Below are positions 46,401 through 54,186 of a stretch of DNA of 64,000 bases, in pieces. The position numbers and the translations under genes are program-made. Under the pieces are notes generated by a model. It saw only the letters and a list, made by a program, of their open reading frames with translations, was not told the origin of the DNA and made no database searches. The stretch's first letter is position 1; every line of letters starts with the position of its first letter. Source of the DNA: an uncultured Opitutales bacterium (GTDB taxonomy: Bacteria > Verrucomicrobiota > Verrucomicrobiia > Opitutales > UBA953); assembly GCA_934675585.1 (NCBI GenBank), contig CAKUQY010000004.1, positions 1-64,000 on the forward strand. The letters run 5' to 3'.

Positions 46401-47286
46401 CACGAATAATTGCACCATCGTCAATCGAAGTGTCAAGCACACGCACATTTTTAATGCCAATTTTCTTAATGTCCGTCAAAATTGAACGATTAAGTGCTTC
46501 AAAAGCATGACCAACAATCGTTCCCTTTTTAATGTCAACAATATCTTGTACAAGCACGTAGTCTGAAACGTTTTTCTTGTCAATCATCGTATCAACACTC
46601 AATTCTTCTTTTTTGTAGAAGAGATCCAAAATTGCCTCATCGGTCGAATAACCCAATGTGCGCAACAATGTAGTCAACAAGAAACGACGACGGCGACGAC
46701 GGCGATCTAAATAAACATAAAGCAAATCGTTTTGATCGAATTGAACTTCCAACCAAGTGCCACGATCTGGAATAATACGAAAAGCATAAAGCGTTTTGCC
46801 GCTGATATGCTCACTTTTTTCAAAACACAAACCTGGCGAACGATGCAATTGACTCACAATAACACGTTCTGAGCCATTAAACACAAATGAACCGCGATCG
46901 GTGATCATAGGAATATCGCCCATCACAATTTCATCCTCTTTCATCGTGCCATCTGGAGCCACGAGGCGCAATGTCACATACAATTTGCACGCATATGTTT
47001 TGTCATTACGGAAACACTCAACATCGCTCACTTCTGGATCTTCCAAACGGTATCCCACATACTCAAGACGAGCACCATTCGTATTTTGATTTGCTTCAAT
47101 CGGGAAAATTTCTTGAAAAACCGCTTCTAAACCGATGTTCTTACGTTGGTCGGCGGGAACGTCTTTTTGCAAGAAATCATTATACGACTTCAATTGATTG
47201 TCGATAAGATTTGGTGGTGGGATAATCTCATTCAAATCGCCAAAATATTGACGAGTTGTAGTATTTGTGTCTGAACTTGTTACCAT
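43447..47286 (-). CDS. rpoB: RNA polymerase beta subunit
   Basis: Second catalytic subunit, 1279 residues. Conserved blocks include [20 protein letters not shown] (rifampicin region), [30 protein letters not shown]-type segment (here beginning [11 protein letters not shown]), [12 protein letters not shown] and the C-terminal [19 protein letters not shown]. The rifampicin-pocket residues look wild-type (S, Q, D, H, R and S present at the usual places). It starts after a 209-base hairpin-rich spacer from rplL. Confidence 0.97.
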   Translation of the reverse strand: [1279 protein letters not shown]

Positions 47287-47332
47287 AATTGATAATTTGT
47301 TGAGTTTTAAAAATTAAAACGAGCAATGCTCC

Positions 47333-47482
47333 GCGACTTTTGTCGCATTTTCATTGGGCCTCCTGCCCAAAATTGCGCTTTCACGCGCATCATCAAAAAG
47401 GCTTTGTAAGCCCTCTTTTTTAAAGTGCCAACATGCGGACAGTGCTTCCACTGTCCGCAGTCGGTTCGATTTTAAAGTCGAA
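47333..47482 (-). promoter_or_regulatory. Six tandem hairpins between rplL and rpoB
   Basis: Six consecutive inverted repeats: GCGAC/GTCGC (47333-47346), TTGGGC/GCCCAA (47354-47370), TGCGC/GCGCA (47374-47389), GGCTT/AAGCC (47400-47412) with a T5 run on the minus strand, an 11-base perfect stem TGCGGACAGTG/CACTGTCCGCA (47434-47459) and TTCGA/TCGAA (47465-47482). In E. coli this position holds an attenuator and an RNase III site. The fourth hairpin is a plausible attenuator and the fifth a plausible processing site (inference). Confidence 0.7.
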
Positions 47483-47495
47483 ATTCAAGCACAGA

Positions 47496-47867
47496 TTACT
47501 TGACTTCAACTTTAGCGCCAGCAGCCGTAAGCTTGTCAGCGATGGTCTTTGCTTCGTCTTTCGAAACAGCTTCCTTAATCGCTTTAGGAGCACCCTCAAC
47601 GAGTTCCTTAGCTTCTTTGAGGCCAAGACCAGTGATTTCACGCACTGCCTTGATGACGCCAATAGCGCTTGCACCTTTGTCAACGAGAACGACATCAAAT
47701 TCTGTCTTCTCTTCTGCAGGTGCTGCTGCCGCTGCTGCGCCAGCTACTGCTACAGGAGCAGCTGAGACGCCCCAGAGCTCCTCGAGTTCTTTAACGAGAG
47801 CGACCATTTCCTTTACAGGTTGTGCGCTCAACCATTCGATAACTTGTTCTTTTGTGATATCTGCCAT
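47496..47867 (-). CDS. rplL: Ribosomal protein L7/L12
   Basis: Stalk protein of the 50S subunit, 123 residues from ATG 47867 (MADITKEQ), preceded by an AAGGAAAG ribosome-binding site. N-terminal dimerisation helix, Ala-rich hinge ([20 protein letters not shown]) and the C-terminal factor-binding domain [30 protein letters not shown], all as expected. The longer frame to 47912 has no support. Confidence 0.96.
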   Translation of the reverse strand: MADITKEQVIEWLSAQPVKEMVALVKELEELWGVSAAPVAVAGAAAAAAPAEEKTEFDVVLVDKGASAIGVIKAVREITGLGLKEAKELVEGAPKAIKEAVSKDEAKTIADKLTAAGAKVEVK

Positions 47868-47998
47868 TTTTTTAACTTTCCTTGAACGATTAGCGTTAGG
47901 ATTACCTAACATTTAAGAGGTTAAAGCCCCTAATCTTATTCCTTGGATTTTCTTAAGCCGTGATTGGCTTAAAAAGATTTTCTACGCAGCAACTGCAA

Positions 47999-48493
47999 TT
48001 ATGCAGCAGCTTCGCCACCCTCCTTGTCGTTCTTCGCCACCAAAACGCGAACGAAGTTGCCCGCTGGCGTTGAGAGGAGTGCAAGCAATGTTGCACGTGC
48101 TTCGTCGAGTGTTGGGAGCTTTGAAAGCTCTTCAATGCCCGCTTTATCAAGCGCATTGCCTTCAACAACACCTGCTTTGAGTTCGAGGCGCGTTGTGTCT
48201 TTAAAGAATTTAATTACTGCTTTCGCAACTGCACTTGGGTTTTCACCGCCTGTAAGAATTGCAGTATGACCTGTCAAATGCTCCGAAAGATCGGGCATAT
48301 TTGCGTTTTTAAGAGCGATGTTCAAAATCGAATTCTTAACAACGTGATATTCTGCACCGAATGGACGAATTGCATCGCGTACTTTTGCAGCATCAACCAC
48401 TGTCACGTGGGTAAAATCAGCCAAAAGAACATAGTTCGATTTAGCGAGATGTGCTGCGACTTCTTCTACGAGAAATTGTTTTTCTGATCTCAT
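47999..48493 (-). CDS. rplJ: Ribosomal protein L10
   Basis: Anchors L7/L12 to the ribosome and, in many bacteria, represses its own operon. About 164 residues from ATG 48493 (MRSEKQFLVEEVA). RPFGAEYHVVKNSILNIAL and the LTGHTAILTG segment are typical. It starts 16 bases after rplA, so no classical L10 leader fits between the two. The 131-base spacer to rplL contains TTAAGCC/GGCTTAA and GTTAGG/CCTAAC hairpins. Confidence 0.94.
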   Translation of the reverse strand: MRSEKQFLVEEVAAHLAKSNYVLLADFTHVTVVDAAKVRDAIRPFGAEYHVVKNSILNIALKNANMPDLSEHLTGHTAILTGGENPSAVAKAVIKFFKDTTRLELKAGVVEGNALDKAGIEELSKLPTLDEARATLLALLSTPAGNFVRVLVAKNDKEGGEAAA

Positions 48494-48509
48494 GTTAGTC
48501 AGCCCTTTC

Positions 48510-49202
48510 TTATGCAACGTATGGTTTTGTATCAATCTTGACGCCTGCGCTCATTGTCGAGCTAAGAGTCAATGATTTGATAAACTTAATACCTTTAGCC
48601 GCCGCTGGTTGTGCTTTAACGAGTGCTTGAATTGCTGCTTCAACGTTTTGAGCCAATGCAGCTTCGTCAAACGAACGTTTACCTGCAACAATAGCGATGT
48701 TGCCTGTTTTATCCATTTTAAATTCAACACGGCCACCTTTAACTTCCTTGATTGTTTCAGGAATATTGTCCGAAACCGTTCCCGATTTTGGATTTGGCAT
48801 CAAGCCACGAGGACCGAGCACGCGAGCCACTTTGCGAACGTCTTTCATCGCTGCGGTTGTTGAAATCGCAACATCAAAATCCATCCAGCCGCCATTGATT
48901 TTTTCAATGAGATCGTTGAGACCTGCGGCATCAGCGCCTGCTGCGAGTGCTTCTTGAGGATTTGCGGTGAAAACGATAACGCTCACTTTTTTACCACTGC
49001 CATTAGGCAATGAAACCGTGCCACGCACCATTTGATCCGATTGTTTTGGGTCAACGCCCAAACGAGCACTGACTTCCACTGTTTCATCAAACTTAGCTTT
49101 TGGCATTTTTGCAAGAGTTGCGACAGCATCTGCTACCGAATACTCTGCGCTCAAATCGCCAACAGCTTTCGCTGATTGAATACGTTTTGATTGTTTTTTC
49201 AT
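48510..49202 (-). CDS. rplA: Ribosomal protein L1
   Basis: L1-stalk protein and likely translational repressor, 230 residues. Family blocks: KFDETVEVSARLGVDPKQSDQMVRG, LGPRGLMPNPKSGTV and FKMDKTGNIAI. It is the first gene of this operon: a strong promoter lies right upstream and rplK, nearly always its neighbour, is absent. Confidence 0.96.
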   Translation of the reverse strand: MKKQSKRIQSAKAVGDLSAEYSVADAVATLAKMPKAKFDETVEVSARLGVDPKQSDQMVRGTVSLPNGSGKKVSVIVFTANPQEALAAGADAAGLNDLIEKINGGWMDFDVAISTTAAMKDVRKVARVLGPRGLMPNPKSGTVSDNIPETIKEVKGGRVEFKMDKTGNIAIVAGKRSFDEAALAQNVEAAIQALVKAQPAAAKGIKFIKSLTLSSTMSAGVKIDTKPYVA

Positions 49203-49255
49203 TATTTTTTCGACTATTTATTGTCTCCTGCGTAATTGCAGTAAGAATAAACCAT

Positions 49256-49283
49256 ATTATAACATTTTTTAATCAATCGTCAA
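49256..49283 (-). promoter_or_regulatory. Promoter of the rplA-rpoC operon
   Basis: On the minus strand TTGACG (49278-49283), 16 bases, then TATAAT (49256-49261) preceded by TG one base away (extended -10). The leader of about 45 nt holds GCAGGAGAC. Confidence 0.85.
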
Positions 49284-49391
49284 GAAATTTCTTTAAACCC
49301 TAAAAATCGCGTTCCCGCAAGCAATTTCACAAATGTCTCAAAGACAAATTTTAATTCATTTTGCGGGAACGCCTTTCCCGCGGGAACGAAA

Positions 49392-49416
49392 AAGACGAAG
49401 CTTTGAACTTCGTCTT
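49392..49416 (-). terminator. Terminator after the ferredoxin-domain gene
   Basis: AAGACGAAG/CTTCGTCTT stem with a 7-base loop and a T-run on the minus strand, insulating the rplA promoter from the upstream gene. Confidence 0.85.
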
Positions 49417-49449
49417 CTCAATTTCAAAAAAATTCGCGTTCCCGCAAAA

Positions 49450-49980
49450 TTATTGCGGTTTTGGGCGATCGAAAAATGGATTTTTGCTACTAATACTCAT
49501 CAAAATAGCGAGCACTTGTTTTGCCTCGCCGAGCACGCCCAAACGTTGCGCAGCCGTTCCCGCAGAATAAACCACTCGCGTGTCAATACGCAAATCGGCA
49601 GCTTTGCTACAAGCCGAACCAAGCGCGATCCCGACATCAATTGAATTGATCGCGCAAGGCGTTCCCGCTGCGCGTTGATCGCAAGTCGCCGCGCCACAAT
49701 ACGCACAATTCAACCCTTGCGGTTGTTCCCGCGTGCCGATAAACATCACCGCGTCTGCTTTTTCAACACAATTTGCATCGCGTAAGAAAAATTTAAATCC
49801 TTTTTCTTCGGCAATTTGCCGCATCATCGCCGCCACGGGAACGAGATCCGTTCCCGTAAGCGTTGCAATTTCAATGACATCTGCGCCCTTGCCTTTGGGC
49901 GCTGTGCGCGCCGCGGTCATCATTGCGATCGCCGTTTGCAAAATTGCGCGTTCCCGCGTTTCTCTCTCATTATAAATCAT
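49450..49980 (-). CDS. DUF2148 ferredoxin-domain protein
   Basis: A 176-residue protein from ATG 49980; a TTG at 49989 is a weaker choice. Conserved features of the DUF2148 family: TAARTAPKGKGADVIEIATL and the Cys cluster CAYCGAATC followed by GTPCAINSIDVGIALGSACS, probably binding an Fe-S cluster. The first part resembles nitroreductase-like folds. Common in anaerobes, function not established. It lies 9 bases after the GH20 gene, on the same strand. Confidence 0.85.
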   Translation of the reverse strand: MIYNERETRERAILQTAIAMMTAARTAPKGKGADVIEIATLTGTDLVPVAAMMRQIAEEKGFKFFLRDANCVEKADAVMFIGTREQPQGLNCAYCGAATCDQRAAGTPCAINSIDVGIALGSACSKAADLRIDTRVVYSAGTAAQRLGVLGEAKQVLAILMSISSKNPFFDRPKPQ

Positions 49981-49989
49981 AATTTTCAA

Positions 49990-51681
49990 TTAGTATGGTT
50001 TGTAATCTGGCGGGAGCACTAATGGTCGCGCATTGATTCCTGCATAGCCGTAGCGTTTTTCTTGTGTTTTTAAACGATGTGAAAAATCTTCCCAGTTTTT
50101 CTTTTCGGGAACACTCCAAGTGCATTCGCTGATGCAAGACATTCGCGGGAAATAATGATATTCTAGAATTTTTTCGTTGGGCGTTTTTTCACCCCAAAAA
50201 CAAGCCTGCGCGCCAATAACGTGCTTGCGATATTTTTCTTCCAAATCACGTGGAATCGGCTCAAAGTTATACGCTTGTTTCAATGGCATAATTCCGCCTT
50301 GCGAAAGCATAAAACTTTTATCTTCTTTAGCGTAGCCCCAATTGTAATAGCAAGTTGGGCGCGTTGCGACAATCAAATCTTCGCCTGCGCGCGGAGCAAT
50401 TTTTTTGTCGGTATATTCGCGCCAGTGCATAACCGTGCAACCTTTGGGAATACCGCCTTCTGTAATTTCGTCCCAGCCGATAATTTTACGTCCTTTCGAA
50501 GCCAAGAATTTTTGAATATACGAAATCATCCAAGATTGCAATTCTTCTTCGTTTTTCAAACCTTCTTTTTTAATGCGTTTTTGGCAGTCCGCGCAATTTT
50601 TCCAAGCTCCTTTCGGTGCTTCGTCCCCGCCGATGTGAATATATTCGCCAGGGAACATTTCGCAAATTTCGCTGAAAATATTTTCCAAAAATGCCAATGT
50701 TGTATCTTTGCCCGCGCAATAAATTTTACCATAAACGCCACCGCCCAAAATCGGCCAACCGGGAGCGCGCCCGTCGCAACTAAATTCAGGATAAGCATAC
50801 ATCGCCGCCGACGAGTGTCCGGGGATTTCAATTTCGGGAACGATATCAATAAAACGTTCCTTCGCGTATTTTACGATTTCCTTCGCGTCCTTTTTAGAAT
50901 AAAATCCGCCGTATTGACCTTGCTTATTCCAGTGATTTGTAATTTCTTTCGAAACATAACGGTCGCCCATTTCGCGAATTAAAATGTCGGAACGCCAAGC
51001 GCCTTTTTTCGTCAGTTCTGGATATTTTTTGATTTCAATACGCCAGGCCTGGTCTTCCGTAAAATGCCAGTGAAATTTATTCAATTTGTGCCACGCCATC
51101 GCGTCGATAAACTTCAAAATTTCTTCCTTCGAATAAAAATGTCGCGCCGCATCAATGTGAGCGCCACGCCAGCCAAAGCGCGGCTGGTCGACAATTTTCA
51201 CCGCGGGAACGCTCCAAATTTTGATATCCCTTGTCGCTTTTTTTGCATAAATGCTTGGCGGCATCAATTGACGCACCGTTTGCAAACCATAAAAAAGTCC
51301 TGCTGGCTTTTTCGCGACAATGCTGATGCGCGAGCTATTAACTTCCAGCTCATAACCTTCATCGCCCGTTTCCGCGCGTTTGTCGAGTTTGAGTTGAATA
51401 GCGCCCGCAACTAATTTTGGCGAAATGCGTAATGTTAAACCTGTCGCGCGTTTAAAATCTGCCGCAAATGTTTTAGCAACCGCTTGCACTTCTGGAGTTG
51501 TCGCAACAATTTGTGTCGTTGGCTTAAAAACAAATTTACCACTTTTTTTCTCAATTTTTGCAGGAACGGGAATAATATTCCAGCCCTTGCCATCGTCTGA
51601 TTTATCTTTTGCCGCAAACGCAAATAAGGTTCCCAGCAAAAGCGTTCCCGCGAGCAACAAAAATGTTAAACATTTTTTCAT
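49990..51681 (-). CDS. GH20 beta-N-acetylhexosaminidase, exported
   Basis: Releases terminal beta-linked GlcNAc or GalNAc from glycans. 563 residues. Signal peptide (MKKCLTFLLLAGTLLLGTLFAFA). An N-terminal GH20b domain (IIPVPAKIEKKSGKF) and a TIM barrel with RGAHIDAARHFY, LNKFHWHFTEDQAWRIEI, PEIEIPGHSSAAM and the catalytic HIGGDEAPKGAW (Asp-Glu pair). Tryptophan-rich C-terminus. Likely acts in the periplasm or outside, together with the GH123-like enzyme. It overlaps the DoxX-like gene by 4 bases. Confidence 0.95.
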   Translation of the reverse strand: MKKCLTFLLLAGTLLLGTLFAFAAKDKSDDGKGWNIIPVPAKIEKKSGKFVFKPTTQIVATTPEVQAVAKTFAADFKRATGLTLRISPKLVAGAIQLKLDKRAETGDEGYELEVNSSRISIVAKKPAGLFYGLQTVRQLMPPSIYAKKATRDIKIWSVPAVKIVDQPRFGWRGAHIDAARHFYSKEEILKFIDAMAWHKLNKFHWHFTEDQAWRIEIKKYPELTKKGAWRSDILIREMGDRYVSKEITNHWNKQGQYGGFYSKKDAKEIVKYAKERFIDIVPEIEIPGHSSAAMYAYPEFSCDGRAPGWPILGGGVYGKIYCAGKDTTLAFLENIFSEICEMFPGEYIHIGGDEAPKGAWKNCADCQKRIKKEGLKNEEELQSWMISYIQKFLASKGRKIIGWDEITEGGIPKGCTVMHWREYTDKKIAPRAGEDLIVATRPTCYYNWGYAKEDKSFMLSQGGIMPLKQAYNFEPIPRDLEEKYRKHVIGAQACFWGEKTPNEKILEYHYFPRMSCISECTWSVPEKKNWEDFSHRLKTQEKRYGYAGINARPLVLPPDYKPY

Positions 51682-52187
51682 AAGTTCTCTTTTTCTTTTT
51701 CTATTTTTTCAGTTAAATAAAGTGCAATTACAATTGCCAACAAATCAAAAATCGGCGGTTGCGCATCGGGAACGATTAACGACAAGCCAAAAATTAATCC
51801 CGCAAAAATCAACGCCAAAATTGTCAACGACCATTTTAATTTGACGCCCAACAAAACGCACAAACCCATGCCGATAATCATCGGTCCCAACATTTGCGAA
51901 AACCAATGAATCGCCCACGGCGGGAACAGTGGATCCGTCGCTAACTTTGCCACAAAATCTGCGGGAACACCCTGATAATTTTCAAACGCATAATTGCGCG
52001 CCATCGCGGGAACGCCATTCTCGTCATAAATTGTTTCAATCGCAACAAACTTTGCCAAACCTATACCGAACATACGCACAGCGATAAACAAGCGCAATGC
52101 AAAAAGGGCCCAACGCCCTACAATTCGCTTGCGCGGCGCAACGACTTCCTGTTTTTTTTCGCTATTTTTTTCTGTATTTTCTTCCAT
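51678..52187 (-). CDS. DoxX-like membrane protein
   Basis: About 169 residues from ATG 52187. Four hydrophobic segments: RWALFALRLFIAVRMFGIGLAKF (first helix with the DoxX-like Gly/Lys-Phe end), a middle pair (MLGPMIIGMGLCVLLGV, LTILALIFAGLIFGLSL) and PPIFDLLAIVIALYL. Assigned to the DoxX-like superfamily by topology and the first-helix pattern. Role in redox or membrane quality control is only a family-level guess. It overlaps the GH20 gene start. Confidence 0.65.
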   Translation of the reverse strand: MEENTEKNSEKKQEVVAPRKRIVGRWALFALRLFIAVRMFGIGLAKFVAIETIYDENGVPAMARNYAFENYQGVPADFVAKLATDPLFPPWAIHWFSQMLGPMIIGMGLCVLLGVKLKWSLTILALIFAGLIFGLSLIVPDAQPPIFDLLAIVIALYLTEKIEKEKENL

Positions 52188-52191
52188 AATT

Positions 52192-52410
52192 TTACAATTC
52201 GCGTTCCCGTAAAAATTCATTATTTAAATCTTCGGCAAGATACTGGTCGCTCATGCAATGCATATCGCCAATGCCTTGGCTGACCAAGCGATAAGTTTGC
52301 GAACGATAAAAAAAACTCAACGCCTTCGCCAACGAAATCTTTGCCTGCGCAGCAAATATTTTTACCACGCGCGCATATTTCATTTGCAACAAAATTTTAT
52401 TTGCCGTCAT
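52192..52410 (-). CDS. DUF3791-type small protein (antitoxin-like), copy 1
   Basis: About 72 residues from ATG 52410 (MTANKILLQMKYARVVKIFA). The helical pattern and the ending GIGDMHCMSDQYLAEDLNNEFL fit DUF3791, whose members usually neighbour DUF3990 genes. It overlaps the DUF3990 gene by 14 bases. Possible antitoxin or chaperone for it. Confidence 0.6.
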   Translation of the reverse strand: MTANKILLQMKYARVVKIFAAQAKISLAKALSFFYRSQTYRLVSQGIGDMHCMSDQYLAEDLNNEFLREREL

Positions 52411-52879
52411 AACGCTCACTTTTTTTTAATTTTAAAAATTGCTCAATTGCTCGTTGACTTTTAAATGCAATTTGATAATTGGGTTTTTCGTAGCGCAATC
52501 GCTTGATCGCTTCAATTTTATCAATCAAGCCATCAAAAAACAATTCAATCGTATTAAAAACTTTGTCGTTCGCCACGCCACCCATCACAATTTCATAACT
52601 ATCATTGACGTTCCCGCGCCGATGAGCCACCACAAAATCCAACCATTCTTCCGAATATGTTTCAAATTTTAAAACCTTGCAAACCTCAAACGCCGTTTCG
52701 TCAAAATCATAAATCGACAAAAACGCCGCCGTTCCCGAAGATTCAAATTTTTTGCACCATTTTTTTGCCTGCTCAAGCGAGGGCGTCGTGTAAAAACCTT
52801 TGCCAAAATCAACGTTCCCGCGAGAATGCAAAACATCTGGCTGCTCTACAACAAGCGATGAGCCATGACACAAAATCAT
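52397..52879 (-). CDS. DUF3990 family protein (ADP-ribosyltransferase-like toxin candidate)
   Basis: A 160-residue protein. Family hallmarks: LCHGSSLVVEQPDV near the start, NVDFGKGFYTTPSLEQAKKWC, then LSIYDFDE and WLDFVVAHRRG, and GGVANDKVF. The Gly-Phe-Tyr-Thr-Thr segment and the H-G-S start resemble the R/H-Y-E type ADP-ribosyltransferase fold proposed for this family. It is flanked on both sides by overlapping DUF3791 genes, a toxin-antitoxin-like layout. Toxicity is an inference. Confidence 0.8.
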   Translation of the reverse strand: MILCHGSSLVVEQPDVLHSRGNVDFGKGFYTTPSLEQAKKWCKKFESSGTAAFLSIYDFDETAFEVCKVLKFETYSEEWLDFVVAHRRGNVNDSYEIVMGGVANDKVFNTIELFFDGLIDKIEAIKRLRYEKPNYQIAFKSQRAIEQFLKLKKSERYDGK

Positions 52880-53130
52880 TTCAAAATTCCTTTCTGTCGC
52901 ATCGCCTCCAAAAGATCTTCCAAAATATATTCTTTGCTTTGCGTGTGTAAAATTTCAAAATTAGGCACAATGTAATTTTGCAAAAATTGCGATTGCTCGC
53001 TCAGTAATTTAAACATTTCTGGCGCGGGAACGCCCGTTTTTTCTGCCAAGTTTTCAACACAAAAAATCGCAAACTCAAGCTCGCGCTCGTTTTGAATAAA
53101 ATCAAATGACTTTTCTTCGAATTCGTTCAC
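52876..53130 (-). CDS. DUF3791-type small protein (antitoxin-like), copy 2
   Basis: 84 residues, overlapping the DUF3990 start by 4 bases. LEFAIFCVENLAEKTGVPAPEMFKLL then ILHTQSKEYILEDLLEAM match DUF3791: a helical N-terminal part and the H-T-Q/Y-I-L-E-D ending. First gene of the trio. Confidence 0.7.
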   Translation of the reverse strand: MNEFEEKSFDFIQNERELEFAIFCVENLAEKTGVPAPEMFKLLSEQSQFLQNYIVPNFEILHTQSKEYILEDLLEAMRQKGILK

Positions 53131-53151
53131 AATAATTCGCGTTCCCGTAAA

Positions 53152-54117
53152 TTATGAATTAAATGATAAAATTTCAGCGGGCGTTACTGTTGCGGTGCCA
53201 AATTTTCCAACGACAATTCCCGCCGCCGTATTCGCAAAGCGCGCCGCATTTTCAAGATCCGTTCCCGCCGCAAGTGCCAAAGTCAACGACGCAATCACCG
53301 TGTCGCCCGCACCCGAAACATCAAATACTTCGCGCGCAAATGTTGGAATCTGATTCAAAATTTTGCCTTCCCGCGAAAGCAACATCCCGTCCGCCCCCAA
53401 TGTAATCACCAAATCGCGCGGATGATGTTTTTCCCAAATGCGTTTACAAATTTCTTCCGCGGGAAAATCGTTCCCGTGAATCTCATTTTGCATATCCGCC
53501 AACTCAATCGCCTCATTGCGATTGGGCGTAATCAAACCCACAGCTTCAAACGGCAAACGACGACGCGGCTTGGGGTCGAGCGCCGTCAATTTATCGCCCG
53601 CTTGCGACAAAATCGCTTGCAACATCGCCATGTCAATCGTTCCCTTGGCGTAATCAGACAAAATCACCGCGTCCGCGCGCGCAATTTCAGCAAACATCGC
53701 CTCTTTCACCGCGGGAACGTCCAAAGCATAATGTGCGGGTTCGAGTTCGCGGTCGATACGACAAAGTTGTTGGTTGCGCACCACCACGCGCGATTTGATA
53801 ATTGTACTCAAATCTTCACGACAAAAAACATCGGGATATTCGATGCCGTTTTGGCTCAAAATTTCTTGCAATTTTTTCCCCGCTTCATCGTTCCCGCAAA
53901 GCCCACAAAGCACCGCGTTCCCGCCAAGCGAACAAATATTCAACGCCACATTTGCCGCGCCACCCGTCACATAACGATCTTTTGAAACAGCCACCACGGG
54001 AACGGGCGCCTCGGGCGAAATCCGCGTCGCGTCGCCATGAATATAATGGTCGAGCATCACGTCGCCGATTACTAAAATTCGCGTTTTTGAAATTTTATCT
54101 AAAATCGTTTTCATCAA
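53152..54117 (-). CDS. rfaE1: D-glycero-beta-D-manno-heptose-7-phosphate kinase
   Basis: PfkB-family kinase (HldA / RfaE domain I) making heptose-1,7-bisphosphate for LPS inner core. 321 residues without the nucleotidyltransferase domain. ILVIGDVMLDHYIHGDATRISPEAPVPVV is cut here to its key parts: GDVMLD, RISPEAPVP. Also GGAANVALN, LTALDPKPRR, ITPNRNEA and DVSGAGDTV with the catalytic Asp. Confirms an LPS-bearing organism. It starts at 54117 or, one codon later, 54114. Confidence 0.93.
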   Translation of the reverse strand: MMKTILDKISKTRILVIGDVMLDHYIHGDATRISPEAPVPVVAVSKDRYVTGGAANVALNICSLGGNAVLCGLCGNDEAGKKLQEILSQNGIEYPDVFCREDLSTIIKSRVVVRNQQLCRIDRELEPAHYALDVPAVKEAMFAEIARADAVILSDYAKGTIDMAMLQAILSQAGDKLTALDPKPRRRLPFEAVGLITPNRNEAIELADMQNEIHGNDFPAEEICKRIWEKHHPRDLVITLGADGMLLSREGKILNQIPTFAREVFDVSGAGDTVIASLTLALAAGTDLENAARFANTAAGIVVGKFGTATVTPAEILSFNS

Positions 54118-54186
54118 AAGTGGGGAGTTGAATTAATTATAAAGTTTCACCCATATTTTCTCAATTCGTAAAATCCGCAAAAATGC

